In this document: positions 46,272 to 55,031 of the stretch, one piece after another
Position numbering within the stretch: the stretch's first letter is position 1
Layout: every line of letters begins with the position of its first letter
Assembly: GCA_964352855.1 (NCBI GenBank)
Contig: CAYGTR010000007.1
Location: 26,679 to 90,678 of the forward strand
Direction of reading: 5' to 3'
DNA: 64,000 nucleotides
Source of the DNA: Litorimonas sp964352855
Lineage (GTDB): Bacteria > Pseudomonadota > Alphaproteobacteria > Caulobacterales > Maricaulaceae
The notes under the pieces: model-generated
The model's database searches: none
Seen by the model: the letters and a program-made list of their open reading frames with translations, nothing else
Told to the model about the DNA's origin: nothing
Made by a program: the position numbers and the translations under genes

Positions 46272-46940
46272 TTGAACCGTCCGCGTGTCACTCTGAAGCT
46301 TGCGACATCTCTGGATGGCAAAATTGCTTTGGCCAATGGTCAATCGGAATGGATTACGGGGGAAGCGGCCCGTCGACAAGGGCGTCTTCTACGCGCTGAA
46401 CATGATGCGATTGCGATTGGCTCAAATACGGCTGTTATCGATAATCCGCAGCTTACAACGCGCATTTCTGATCTAGCCGACCCTCAGCGCGTCGTTTTTG
46501 ATAGTCGATTACGCCTTTCCTTGCAGTCTAATTTGGTGCTCACGGCGAAAACAACACCTGTTATTGTGTTTTGTGCAGCCGACCACATCGGTTCGACGAA
46601 GGCGGTAGAACTCAAGGCTTTGGGCGTCATTGTTATATTTCTCGAGGTGACACCGTCAGGGCTAAATATAGGAGCTGCTTTGAAAGCGCTCTGGAATATG
46701 AATGTAAAGACCTTACTTTTAGAGGGCGGTGGCACACTTGCTGCGAGTTTTATAAAGGATGGCGTTGTAGATTATATTGAGTGGTTCAGAGCCTCCGTGA
46801 TTTTAGGAGCAGAAGGTCGTCCCGGCATTGGTGATTTAGGTTTGGAGTCTATCAATCAAATTTACCATTTCAGCCGTATAGATTTAAAGGAAATAGGTGA
46901 GGATGTTTGGGAGCGTTACGCATTGCATCCTCATTTATAA
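46272..46940 (+). CDS. ribD: RibD-type pyrimidine reductase, reductase domain only
   Basis: A 222-residue protein matching only the C-terminal reductase half of RibD (5-amino-6-ribosylaminouracil 5'-phosphate reductase). It opens with TLKLATSLDGKIAL and has the NADPH-site segments AIAIGSNTAVIDNPQLTTR and LLLEGGGTLAASF. The N-terminal zinc deaminase domain of standard RibD (about 145 residues) is absent: nrdR ends six bases upstream, leaving no room. The start is a TTG with GAGGA upstream. The deaminase must be encoded elsewhere if the pathway works. Confidence 0.9.
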   Translation: MNRPRVTLKLATSLDGKIALANGQSEWITGEAARRQGRLLRAEHDAIAIGSNTAVIDNPQLTTRISDLADPQRVVFDSRLRLSLQSNLVLTAKTTPVIVFCAADHIGSTKAVELKALGVIVIFLEVTPSGLNIGAALKALWNMNVKTLLLEGGGTLAASFIKDGVVDYIEWFRASVILGAEGRPGIGDLGLESINQIYHFSRIDLKEIGEDVWERYALHPHL

Positions 46941-46968
46941 TTGAATTAAAACAAAGACATAAGAGACT

Positions 46969-47604
46969 ATGTTTACAGGAATAATTACAGATGTCGGAAC
47001 ACTTGTTAGTGTTGACCGAGACCAAAATGGCAATCGCTCTGAATGGGGTGACACGCGGATGGTGATTGACAGTCATTATGACTGCGACACGATTGCAATT
47101 GGCGCCTCTATCGCTCATGCCGGTGCATGTATGACCGTGGTCGAGAAGACAAAAACAGACAGTGGCTGCCGTTATGCCTTCGATGTCTCCGATGAGAGCT
47201 TGGATAAAACAACGCTTAGCGATTGGTTGCCGGGCCATAATATGAATCTCGAACGGGCGATGACGGCTGCAGATGAGCTTGGGGGTCATTTGGTCACAGG
47301 TCATGTCGATCAAGTCGGAGTATTGGCTGCAAAAACAAATTTAGCGGGTTCACTAAAATTAGATTTCAGCGCGCCAAAAGAGATGATGGCGACGATTGCG
47401 CCGAAAGGCTCCATCACAATTGACGGTGTCTCTCTGACTGTGAACACGGCCGACGACACACAGTTTAGCGTGAATATCATCCCGCATACGGCTGAGGTCA
47501 CGACACTTGGGCAATTGCAGCCCGGTGACAAAGTAAATCTGGAAATTGACCTGATTGCCCGCTATGTCGCCCGATATCTGTCACAAATGAAAGAGAAATC
47601 GTGA
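46969..47604 (+). CDS. ribE: Riboflavin synthase, alpha chain
   Basis: A 211-residue enzyme with two similar beta-barrel halves that dismutates 6,7-dimethyl-8-ribityllumazine to riboflavin. The N-terminus MFTGIITDVG and the repeat-linking GGHLVTGHVDQVG are the classic signature, and ITIDGVSLTVN marks the second half. Its stop overlaps the next start by 4 bases, so it is translated with ribBX. Confidence 0.96.
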   Translation: MFTGIITDVGTLVSVDRDQNGNRSEWGDTRMVIDSHYDCDTIAIGASIAHAGACMTVVEKTKTDSGCRYAFDVSDESLDKTTLSDWLPGHNMNLERAMTAADELGGHLVTGHVDQVGVLAAKTNLAGSLKLDFSAPKEMMATIAPKGSITIDGVSLTVNTADDTQFSVNIIPHTAEVTTLGQLQPGDKVNLEIDLIARYVARYLSQMKEKS

Positions 47605-48746
47605 ACGAACTGAATACAGCGACATTTGAAGACGTCTATAATCTTGCCACGCCGGAGGAGATAATTGAGGATGCGCGGAATGGTCGAATGTATATTCTGG
47701 TCGATGCAGAAGACCGCGAGAATGAAGGCGATTTGATTATCCCGGCTCAATTTGCAACACCTGACGCCGTTAACTTTATGGCGAAATATGGTCGAGGCTT
47801 AATCTGTTTGGCCATAGAAGCTGAGCGTGCGGCAGAGTTAGGTCTCGAACCCCAAAATAAGAATAATGGCTCTCGTTTTGAAACGGCATTTACCCAATCT
47901 ATCGAAGCACGCGAAGGCGTGACAACAGGCATTAGTGCCGGAGATCGCTCCCGCACTATTCAAGTCGCTATTGACCCTGACAGCCGTGCTGATGATATTG
48001 TCACGCCGGGGCATATGTTCCCCCTAATTGCCAAAGATGGTGGCGTGCTTGTGCGGACGGGACATACCGAAGCGTCAGTTGATATTTCTCGTGTTGCAGG
48101 CCTTAATCCGTCAGCTGTTATTTGCGAGATCATGAACGATGACGGCACAATGGCGCGTCTGGATGATTTGGTAAAGTTTGCGCAGTTTCATGGTCTGAAA
48201 ATCGGGACGATTGAAGACCTTGTGGCTTATCGGATGAAGAAGGATCACTTCGTCAAACATGTTGCATCCTCTGATTTCACCTCTCAAAATGGCGATAGTT
48301 TCAAAATTCACGTTTACAGAAATTTCTTGGACAACAAAGAACACGTTGCCCTGAGTCGAGGCAAGCCTGACCTCAATAAAGAAACACTTGTGCGAGTTCA
48401 TAAAATCGATTTCGCAGGTGATGTTCTTTATGAGGATAGTCCGCGGTCAGGGCTCATTTGGGACGCGATGAAGGACCTTGCTGCTTATGATGGGCATTCC
48501 GTCCTCGTTCTCATCCGAGAAGGGTCAATTGATACGCTATTAGAGCGTCTCGGCGCCCATAAATCCGTTGTTGATCGCAAAGAACAAAATATCCGAGAAT
48601 ATGGTGTCGGGGCTCAAATCTTAGTGGATCAAGGTGTGAAAAAGATGCGCCTTATCACGAATACTATGCCAAAGCTGATCGGGCTTGAAGCTTATGATTT
48701 GGAACTGGTCGGCATTCAGCCACTCAGCAATCAAAAGGGTCGCTAA
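47601..48746 (+). CDS. ribBX: 3,4-dihydroxy-2-butanone 4-phosphate synthase with degenerate RibA-like domain (RibBX type)
   Basis: A 381-residue fusion. Residues 15-215 form an intact RibB domain (DAEDRENEGDLI, TPGHMFPLIAK, GHTEASVDISRVAG) that makes the four-carbon unit of lumazine. Residues 225-375 resemble GTP cyclohydrolase II, but the three zinc cysteines are replaced (D270, P281, S283) and the GTP-binding QEGRNIGL segment reads REGSIDTL. So the second half should lack cyclohydrolase activity. This matches the RibBX variant described in Proteobacteria. A working RibA is therefore needed elsewhere. Confidence 0.9.
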   Translation: MNELNTATFEDVYNLATPEEIIEDARNGRMYILVDAEDRENEGDLIIPAQFATPDAVNFMAKYGRGLICLAIEAERAAELGLEPQNKNNGSRFETAFTQSIEAREGVTTGISAGDRSRTIQVAIDPDSRADDIVTPGHMFPLIAKDGGVLVRTGHTEASVDISRVAGLNPSAVICEIMNDDGTMARLDDLVKFAQFHGLKIGTIEDLVAYRMKKDHFVKHVASSDFTSQNGDSFKIHVYRNFLDNKEHVALSRGKPDLNKETLVRVHKIDFAGDVLYEDSPRSGLIWDAMKDLAAYDGHSVLVLIREGSIDTLLERLGAHKSVVDRKEQNIREYGVGAQILVDQGVKKMRLITNTMPKLIGLEAYDLELVGIQPLSNQKGR

Positions 48747-49184
48747 ATGCTCCATATTCTTATTGTTGAAGCCCGCTACTATGAAGCGATCTCTGACTCA
48801 CTCTTGGATGGCGCCGTGGCCGCGCTTCAAAAAGGTGGCGCTAAGGTGACAAAGCTCACCGTTCCGGGAGCATTAGAAATTCCTCATGCGATTGCTTATG
48901 CCGAAGCTGGCCCGCAGAAATTTAATGGATATGTTGCGTTGGGATGCGTTATCCGCGGCGAGACAACACATTATGATTACGTCTGCCAAGAGTCGGCTCG
49001 TGCACTGATGGACCTCGCGGTTAAAGACTGCCTTGCCATTGGTAATGGCATCATCACAGTTGAAAATGAAGACCAAGCTTGGGCGCGGGCGAAGGTTGAT
49101 CAAAAAGACAAGGGTGGCTTTGCGGCCAATGCAGTTCTCAAAATGATCAGTGTTCGTAAAGCGCTATCGGAGCATGCAAAATAA
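48747..49184 (+). CDS. ribH: 6,7-dimethyl-8-ribityllumazine synthase
   Basis: A 145-residue lumazine synthase that condenses the RibB product with the RibD-pathway pyrimidine. Key segments are VPGALEIPHAI, LGCVIRGETTHYDYV with the catalytic His, and the later NKGGEAA-like region, here KDKGGFAANAV. It starts on the base after the ribBX stop. Its own stop shares one base with the nusB start (TAATG). Confidence 0.95.
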   Translation: MLHILIVEARYYEAISDSLLDGAVAALQKGGAKVTKLTVPGALEIPHAIAYAEAGPQKFNGYVALGCVIRGETTHYDYVCQESARALMDLAVKDCLAIGNGIITVENEDQAWARAKVDQKDKGGFAANAVLKMISVRKALSEHAK

Positions 49185-49681
49185 TGAGTGGCGCTCATCC
49201 GAAACATCGTCGGGCGGCGCGAGTCGCTATCGTTCAAGCCCTTTACCAAATGGATGTCGCTCAGGCGCCGTCTAAAACTGTTGTTCGTGAATTTCAAAAC
49301 CATCGCTTTGGATATAGTGATGAGCCCGGCATGGTGCAGGTGGATGAGCCCTTCTTTGAAGACATCATAGACGGAGTCGTCCTTTCGCAAGAGGCTATTG
49401 ATACGAAAATCAGTAGCCTTCTGCCGGAAAAATGGCCACTTCGCCGTTTGGATCTGACATTGCGAAGTCTGCTTCGCGCCGCATCTTATGAAGTCATGCG
49501 CCGACCTGATATTCCCGCAATTGTGATTATCAATGAATATGTATCCATTGCATCTGATTTCTTTGACGGAAAAGAACCGGGCATGGTCAATGGTATACTT
49601 GATAAAATTGCCAAAGAGGTGAGGGCTGCTGAATTTGGTCTGACAGGCCCTTTGGCAGGCCCTATACCCGAAGATACTTAG
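49184..49681 (+). CDS. nusB: Transcription antitermination factor NusB
   Basis: A 165-residue all-helical protein that binds boxA RNA with NusE for rRNA antitermination. The segments RRAARVAIVQALYQMD, WPLRRLDLTLRSLLRAASYE and VIINEYVSIASDFFDGKEPGMVNGILDKI (quoted by ends, VIINEYV and GMVNGILDKI) are family-typical. Coupled by one base to ribH, a frequent ribH-nusB arrangement. Confidence 0.94.
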   Translation: MSGAHPKHRRAARVAIVQALYQMDVAQAPSKTVVREFQNHRFGYSDEPGMVQVDEPFFEDIIDGVVLSQEAIDTKISSLLPEKWPLRRLDLTLRSLLRAASYEVMRRPDIPAIVIINEYVSIASDFFDGKEPGMVNGILDKIAKEVRAAEFGLTGPLAGPIPEDT

Positions 49682-49702
49682 CGTGTTTGAAAGAGGCAGG
49701 TC

Positions 49703-50695
49703 TTGAACGAATTCGATTGGATCGAAACCTATCTCAAACCTCTCGCTGGGCCGGAAGGGTTAGAGCTTTTGGATGATGCTGCCCTCTTAAAAACCAAACC
49801 TCATCAAGATTTAGTTCTGACGCAAGATACACTTATTGAGGGCGTGCACTTCTCTGAGGGTGAATATGGTGCCGGCACAGCAGAGCGCCTCATGATTGTT
49901 AACTTGTCTGATTTGGCGGCAAAAGGGGCACGTCCGTTAGGCTACCTTTTATCGGTAACTTGGCCGCGTCATCTTCAAGGTAGTTTATTGAAAAAATGGA
50001 TGGAGGGGTTTTGTAAGGGGCTAGAAAGTCAGCAAAATACTTATGACTTTAAACTTTTTGGGGGAGATACAGTCAAAACGAGCGGGCCTATGACGGTCTC
50101 AGCTACATTTATTGGGACTGTCCCCGAAAATTGCATGGTGAAACGTTCCGGAGCGAAAATAGGAGACGATGTCTGGGTAACGGGTACAATTGGCGATGCG
50201 CATTTGGGACTTTTACTGTCTCAGGATACAAAACAGCTTTTTGAACATGGCCCAAAGCCTGACGATTTATGGACATGGGAAGAGGCGTTTAGGCATCCTA
50301 TTCCACGCTTATTGTTCCGGAAAGTTTTAAGAAAATATGCCACAGCCTGTGCAGATATTTCTGATGGGCTTTTATCTGAGGCCAAACATATTGCCAAAGC
50401 GAGCGGGACATCTCTGTCTATTCATTTAGCAGATATGCCGCTCAGCAAAGCCTCGCAAGCGTGGTGCGACTTTAAGAGTCCGGAAGACCGAAGGTTAAAG
50501 CTTGCGACGGGCGGGGATGATTATGAATTACTCTTTACGGTTCCGACTGAAAACGCGGAACTTATGGTGAGGGCATCACAAAAGCTCGGCATTCCAGTAA
50601 CTAAAGTGGGGCAGGTTGGATCCGGTAAAGGTTTGGATTGCATCGGGCTTGAAGGCACATCAATCGTACCGAGACGCCTTGGTTATTCCCATTAA
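49703..50695 (+). CDS. thiL: Thiamine-monophosphate kinase
   Basis: A 330-residue enzyme of the PurM/SelD fold that phosphorylates thiamine phosphate to thiamine pyrophosphate. Motifs LLDDAALL near the N-terminus, NLSDLAAKGARPLGYL, FGGDTVKTSGP and CADISDGLLSEAKHI are all present. It starts with TTG preceded by AGAGGCAG. It follows nusB by 21 bases and completes this operon; bamE converges six bases beyond. Confidence 0.93.
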   Translation: MNEFDWIETYLKPLAGPEGLELLDDAALLKTKPHQDLVLTQDTLIEGVHFSEGEYGAGTAERLMIVNLSDLAAKGARPLGYLLSVTWPRHLQGSLLKKWMEGFCKGLESQQNTYDFKLFGGDTVKTSGPMTVSATFIGTVPENCMVKRSGAKIGDDVWVTGTIGDAHLGLLLSQDTKQLFEHGPKPDDLWTWEEAFRHPIPRLLFRKVLRKYATACADISDGLLSEAKHIAKASGTSLSIHLADMPLSKASQAWCDFKSPEDRRLKLATGGDDYELLFTVPTENAELMVRASQKLGIPVTKVGQVGSGKGLDCIGLEGTSIVPRRLGYSH

Positions 50696-50701
50696 GTGTC
50701 A

Positions 50702-51199
50702 TTAGCGCGGACCACCCGGGCCACCCGGAACATCCTGTTGGCCACCGATACGGTCTGTCGGAATACGTCCAATTGTCCCAAAGACTTGCTCTAAGACTGA
50801 AAGTTGCCGCCCTCGGGTAGGTGTCTCGCGGTCCACATAATTAACAAATTGGCCGTCTTCAATGCCGTATTCTGCGACCTCCAACACTTTTCCGTCTACA
50901 TCAAAAGAGATTGCTGTAATGGACCGCTCTTCAATTTGTGGGCGCAGATAGGCATAACGTTGGCGTACACTGTTCATGTAAAACCAAACATCTTCATCGA
51001 TGTCTTCGTCAAATGTGCTTTTGACGGACGGATTACCCAAGCGCGCCAAAACGCTCGTTTTTGTGTCTGTCTCAGGGTTAACTTCCTGAGGTTTATCTCC
51101 GGTTGGAACATATCCATGCGTGCGCAAAATAGGATTGCAGGCAGAAAGACTCATCGCCGCAGCGACAAGACAAAGTGATTTCAAAAACGTAGAGGTCAT
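50702..51199 (-). CDS. bamE: Outer membrane assembly lipoprotein BamE (SmpA/OmlA)
   Basis: A 165-residue lipoprotein with a signal peptide ending in the lipobox LSAC (Cys21). The BamE fold follows, with HGYVPTGDKP, SVLARLGNPSVKSTFDEDIWFY-like pattern and a Gly/Pro-rich C-terminus. BamE supports BamA/BamD in inserting beta-barrels into the outer membrane. It is divergent from the bc1 chaperone gene, a common alphaproteobacterial pair. Confidence 0.9.
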   Translation of the reverse strand: MTSTFLKSLCLVAAAMSLSACNPILRTHGYVPTGDKPQEVNPETDTKTSVLARLGNPSVKSTFDEDIDEDVWFYMNSVRQRYAYLRPQIEERSITAISFDVDGKVLEVAEYGIEDGQFVNYVDRETPTRGRQLSVLEQVFGTIGRIPTDRIGGQQDVPGGPGGPR

Positions 51200-51293
51200 A
51201 TAGCCACTTTTACTTCTTTCAGAACGTTGTATGACCTACCCAAAGCATCGTCGACTGGCAAGATGCATACTGCGTTAAACAAAGGTTAGTTTT

Positions 51294-51830
51294 ATGGGAC
51301 TTCTTTCCCGACTACTCGGAAGAACGGATACAGCAAAACGCGATGCGCGTATTGTTTACAACGCGCTTATGAAACAATCGCGACAGCCCGGTTTTTATGG
51401 ACAGGGCCGTTTTCCTGATAGTTATGATGGTCGCATCGATGTTTTAACGCTGCACATAGCCATGGTTTTAGAGGCTTTGCGAGGCCATGGTGAGCAAGGT
51501 GGGCGTTTGTCTCAAGCGTTATTCGATGAAATGAAGGATGATTTTGAAGTAGCGCTGAGAGAAGAGGGAATTTCTGATACAGGTGTGGCTAAACGTATTA
51601 AGCCAATGATTCGTTTATTCTACACACGTGTTAAAGACTATACTGAAGCTTTGAACGGCGGCGAAGTTCAAGACGTTGCGGCGGGTTTATATAACAAAAC
51701 CGATACTCCTTTTGATGACGTTTTTAAGGGGCAGGTCAAAGCTTATACGGATGCTTTTACGGCTGATCTGAAACCAAAAACACTAGGTCAAATCGCTCAG
51801 GCAGATTTTCATTTCCAGACCTTATCTTGA
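51294..51830 (+). CDS. Ubiquinol-cytochrome c chaperone family protein (CBP3-like)
   Basis: A 178-residue protein of the family that includes mitochondrial CBP3, needed for cytochrome b/bc1 assembly. Family segments are ALMKQSRQPGFYGQGRFPDSYDGR and the central HIAMVLEALRG. In many alphaproteobacteria the next gene is a DUF177 (YceD) protein before plsX. Here only 91 bases separate it from plsX, so that gene is missing. Confidence 0.87.
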   Translation: MGLLSRLLGRTDTAKRDARIVYNALMKQSRQPGFYGQGRFPDSYDGRIDVLTLHIAMVLEALRGHGEQGGRLSQALFDEMKDDFEVALREEGISDTGVAKRIKPMIRLFYTRVKDYTEALNGGEVQDVAAGLYNKTDTPFDDVFKGQVKAYTDAFTADLKPKTLGQIAQADFHFQTLS

Positions 51831-51868
51831 AGAGTTTGAAAATTTCTAATTTGATTTTAGATTAAAGA

Positions 51869-51898
51869 TTAGGCATTCGACTTAGCCTCCTTTATAAT
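51869..51898 (+). promoter_or_regulatory. Candidate promoter of plsX-fabH
   Basis: TATAAT at 51893-51898 lies 18 bases after a weak TTAGGC (51869-51874) and 23 bases before the plsX ATG. The short stem CCTC/GAGG brackets the -10. Confidence 0.4.
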
Positions 51899-51921
51899 GA
51901 GGAAACAAAAAAAGGGACGCT

Positions 51922-52974
51922 ATGCTTGACGGTTTGGTGGTTTCTATTGATGCAATGGGGGGGGATAATGCGCCCGATATTGTTATTAATGGGATAGAAT
52001 ATTTTTTGAAACATGAAGGGAAGGGCCGTAAGGCGCGCTTTCTTCTTCATGGTGATCAGACCCAAATTGAGCCCTTATTAAAAAAAGCGCCTCGCACACG
52101 CGAGCGCTCAGAGGTCTGTCATACTGAAACGTCCATCTCGATGGACGAAAAGCCGTCCCAAGCCCTGCGCAAGGGTAAAGGCAGCAGCATGTGGAATGCT
52201 ATTCTAGCTGTGAAAGAGGGTCGTGCGGAAATCGCCCTGTCTGCTGGCAATACAGGGGCGCTCATGGCGATGTCGATGATGATCCTGCGGCGTATGCAGG
52301 GTGTTCAACGTCCAGCATTGATTGCTGCATGGCCAAGAATTGACGGTCAATGCGTTGTCTTGGATGTCGGTGCCAATGTTGAAGCCAGCGCCTCTCAACT
52401 CACTGAATTTGCCGTATTGGGTGACGCGTTTTATCGGGCTTTATATAAAGTTGAAAAGCCTTCGATTGGTCTTTTGAATGTCGGGTCTGAGGATCAAAAA
52501 GGTAATGCGAGTGTGAAAGATGCGCATGAGCGCCTCAGTCAAACTCATATTGGCTTAAATTATGTCGGATTCGTTGAGGGCAATGATATATCTTTGGGGA
52601 ATGTCGATGTTATCGTGACAGATGGGTTTACCGGAAATATTACGATTAAAGCCGCCGAAGGTACTGCCAAGCTAGTGAATAATGTTCTTAACGAGGCTTT
52701 ATTTGGTAATTTCTGGTCAAAAATAACAACGGCTCTCAATGCTTTTGCTCTGAAAAAAGCAAAAAAACGCATGGACCCTCGTAAGGTCAATGGCGGGGTT
52801 TTACTAGGCGTGAATGGGGCTGTTATCAAAAGCCATGGTGGCACGGATAAGGTTGGGTATGCTAACGCTCTCAATATTGCCATTGGATTGGCCGAGAGTA
52901 ACTTCCTAGAAGAGATTGAACGTGAAGTCGAAGCGCTTCATGATGAAGATGATAATATTGGATTTATTGCTTGA
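51922..52974 (+). CDS. plsX: Phosphate acyltransferase PlsX
   Basis: A 350-residue enzyme that makes acyl-phosphate from acyl-ACP, the first step of phospholipid synthesis through PlsY. SIDAMGGDNAP at the N-terminus, SAGNTGALMA, and VTDGFTGNITIKAAEGTAK are the usual landmarks. The stop overlaps the fabH start by 4 bases, joining phospholipid and fatty-acid initiation. Confidence 0.96.
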   Translation: MLDGLVVSIDAMGGDNAPDIVINGIEYFLKHEGKGRKARFLLHGDQTQIEPLLKKAPRTRERSEVCHTETSISMDEKPSQALRKGKGSSMWNAILAVKEGRAEIALSAGNTGALMAMSMMILRRMQGVQRPALIAAWPRIDGQCVVLDVGANVEASASQLTEFAVLGDAFYRALYKVEKPSIGLLNVGSEDQKGNASVKDAHERLSQTHIGLNYVGFVEGNDISLGNVDVIVTDGFTGNITIKAAEGTAKLVNNVLNEALFGNFWSKITTALNAFALKKAKKRMDPRKVNGGVLLGVNGAVIKSHGGTDKVGYANALNIAIGLAESNFLEEIEREVEALHDEDDNIGFIA

Positions 52975-53933
52975 TGTTACGTGCGGTTGTTAAAGGTATT
53001 GGGGGCTATCTCCCTGAAAATATTGTCAAAAATGATGATTTGGACGAAAAGCTTGAGACAAGCGATGCCTGGATACAAGAACGTACGGGGATTAAACAAA
53101 GACATATTGCGGCTGAGGGGCAGACAACATCTGACCTTGGCTATCGGGCCGCATTAAATGCGCTTGAAGATGCCAATCTTACCGTGGACGATTTGGATTT
53201 GATCGTCGTGGCAACATCTACGCCTGATTACACGTTTCCTGCGACTGCGACGGTTATCCAAGAACGGTTGGGTATGTCGCATGGGGCCGCTTTTGATCTG
53301 CAAGCCGTCTGTAGCGGTTTTCTCTATGGCATCAGTGTAGTTGATGCGATGATAAGGTCAGGTGCGGCTAAAACCGTGCTGCTGATTGGCGCGGAGACAT
53401 TCTCCCGCATTCTGGATTGGGATGACCGTTCGACCTGTGTTTTGTTTGGCGACGGGGCCGGAGCTATGATTCTTCAGGCTCAAGACAATACAGAAAACGG
53501 TGTGATTGAAAGCTTTATCCGCTCTGACGGACGGCATCGCGACATGCTCTACGTGGATGGCGGGCCTTCAAAAACGCAGACAGTCGGCAAGTTGAGGATG
53601 CTAGGCAATCAGGTCTTCAAACATGCCGTGACGGAAATCGCCGATGCGATGCAAGCCTGTGCTGATAAAGCGGGTGTAAATATTGCTGATATTGACTGGT
53701 TCGTACCACATCAAGCCAATCAACGGATTTTAAACGGCGTTGCAAAACGACTTAAGATTGAACCGGATCAAGTTATATCGACGGTTGCGCTGCATGCGAA
53801 TACATCTGCGGCTTCTGTTCCCTTGGCAATGCTGAGTGCTGTTAAAGATGGACGTATAAAACGGGGAAACTTGGTGATGCTAGAGGCCTTTGGCGGCGGT
53901 TTCACATGGGGCGCTGCACTTTTACGATACTAA
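52971..53933 (+). CDS. fabH: Beta-ketoacyl-ACP synthase III
   Basis: A 320-residue KAS III that starts fatty-acid chains from acetyl-CoA and malonyl-ACP. The Cys-His-Asn triad is visible in DLQAVCSGFLYG, FVPHQANQRI and LHANTSAASVPLA. The N-terminal GIGGYLPENIV and EERTGIKQR-like (QERTGIKQRHIA) segments fit. It is coupled to plsX; ihfA follows after 98 bases. Confidence 0.97.
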   Translation: MMLRAVVKGIGGYLPENIVKNDDLDEKLETSDAWIQERTGIKQRHIAAEGQTTSDLGYRAALNALEDANLTVDDLDLIVVATSTPDYTFPATATVIQERLGMSHGAAFDLQAVCSGFLYGISVVDAMIRSGAAKTVLLIGAETFSRILDWDDRSTCVLFGDGAGAMILQAQDNTENGVIESFIRSDGRHRDMLYVDGGPSKTQTVGKLRMLGNQVFKHAVTEIADAMQACADKAGVNIADIDWFVPHQANQRILNGVAKRLKIEPDQVISTVALHANTSAASVPLAMLSAVKDGRIKRGNLVMLEAFGGGFTWGAALLRY

Positions 53934-53968
53934 GGATGAAATTTTACACGCAAGAGGCTAATCGGTCT

Positions 53969-53994
53969 GAAATTTAACGCTTTTTTTAAATTTC
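53969..53994. repeat. AT-rich palindrome between fabH and ihfA
   Basis: GAAATTTAA (53969-53977) is an exact inverted copy of TTAAATTTC (53986-53994), 8 bases apart. A T-run lies in the loop side, not after the stem. It could be a weak terminator for fabH or an operator for ihfA, perhaps IHF autoregulation. Confidence 0.4.
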
Positions 53995-54031
53995 GCTTGC
54001 GTCTAGGCCTTCATATTTGCTTTAAGGGTAC

Positions 54032-54355
54032 ATGGCGATGGATATGCAAAATCCCGGAACAGTAACACGAGCCGATTTGGCAGAAGCTGTCTACAGGGAA
54101 ATCGGTCTTTCTCGTTCCGAGAGCGCGGAACTCGTTGAATCTGTTATTGATTATATTTGTGATGCGCTTCTGAAAGGCAAGCAAGTCAAGCTTGCAGGTT
54201 TTGGTACATTTTCTCTGCGGGATAAAAAAGAGCGTATCGGGCGGAATCCAAAGACAGGCGAAGAAGTTCCTATAACCTCCCGCCGTGTTTTAGTTTTTAA
54301 ACCCTCTCAAGTGCTTCGAGAACGCGTTGATTCGTCATTGACCGTAAAAAAGTGA
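54032..54355 (+). CDS. ihfA: Integration host factor subunit alpha
   Basis: A 107-residue nucleoid protein that binds and bends DNA as a heterodimer with IhfB. TRADLAEAVYREIGLSRSES and the beta-arm GRNPKTGEEVPI, whose Pro intercalates into DNA, identify it. The first two or three residues may be over-extended, since a second ATG lies two codons in. Its place between fabH and merR is conserved in alphaproteobacteria. Confidence 0.95.
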   Translation: MAMDMQNPGTVTRADLAEAVYREIGLSRSESAELVESVIDYICDALLKGKQVKLAGFGTFSLRDKKERIGRNPKTGEEVPITSRRVLVFKPSQVLRERVDSSLTVKK

Positions 54356-54394
54356 TATAGTGTGATTCTGTGAAGCTACGAATCGGCTGAGTCC

Positions 54395-55018
54395 ATGCAA
54401 CAAAAGACGACACGCGCATTTAGAACCATCAGTGAAGCGGGCGAAGAGCTCGATTTGCAACCCCATGTCTTGCGGTTTTGGGAATCCAAATTCTCACAAA
54501 TCAAGCCTATCAAACGTGGAGGCGGGCGTCGTTTTTATCGCCCTGAGGACATTGAATTCCTACGTGGCATAAAAATTCTCCTGCATGATGAGGGCCACCC
54601 TATTAAAGACGTTCAAAAGCTTATCCGCCTCAAGGGTCCGGGGCGCGTCATGGAGCTAGGACAATCTGTCGAAAAAGCCGCGCGTGAGAGGGAAGTCAAA
54701 GACACGGTTCTTATTCCGGATCGTTTACGTAAAAGCTCCGAGAGTATTCAACGCGTAGAGGCACCTCAGCCTGTTTCTTCTGAACCCAAACCCGCCCCGC
54801 CAACTCCGCCCATTACGGTCGTAGAACCAAAGCCGTCATTTGTTGAACAAAAGCCGCCGCCTGAGCAAGCCGAGCCTGATCCGATAGCGATACCTGAACC
54901 CGATCATGAAATGTCAGAGGGTGAAAAAGCACAGAACACACAAGACCTTCAAGAAGCCCTTGAGCGGCTTAAGGCGCTTAAATCCCGATGGTCACAATTC
55001 GAGTCCAAAAAATCTTAA
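54395..55018 (+). CDS. MerR family transcriptional regulator
   Basis: A 207-residue regulator. The MerR helix-turn-helix spans residues 8-75 (AFRTISEAGEELDLQPHVLR, then GRRFYRPEDIEFLRGI). A Pro/Glu-rich linker at about 125-175 and a short charged helix at the end replace the usual effector domain. This protein regularly follows ihfA in alphaproteobacteria; its target is not known. The tRNA-Pro promoter starts just after its stop. Confidence 0.9.
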   Translation: MQQKTTRAFRTISEAGEELDLQPHVLRFWESKFSQIKPIKRGGGRRFYRPEDIEFLRGIKILLHDEGHPIKDVQKLIRLKGPGRVMELGQSVEKAAREREVKDTVLIPDRLRKSSESIQRVEAPQPVSSEPKPAPPTPPITVVEPKPSFVEQKPPPEQAEPDPIAIPEPDHEMSEGEKAQNTQDLQEALERLKALKSRWSQFESKKS

Positions 55019-55031
55019 CGGGATTCCTCTA

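Noticed and set aside
46941..46968. Possible FMN riboswitch before the riboflavin genes
   Set aside because: The gaps in and around the rib genes are 0 to 28 bases (65 before nrdR), too short for the RFN element, and its conserved segments are not seen.
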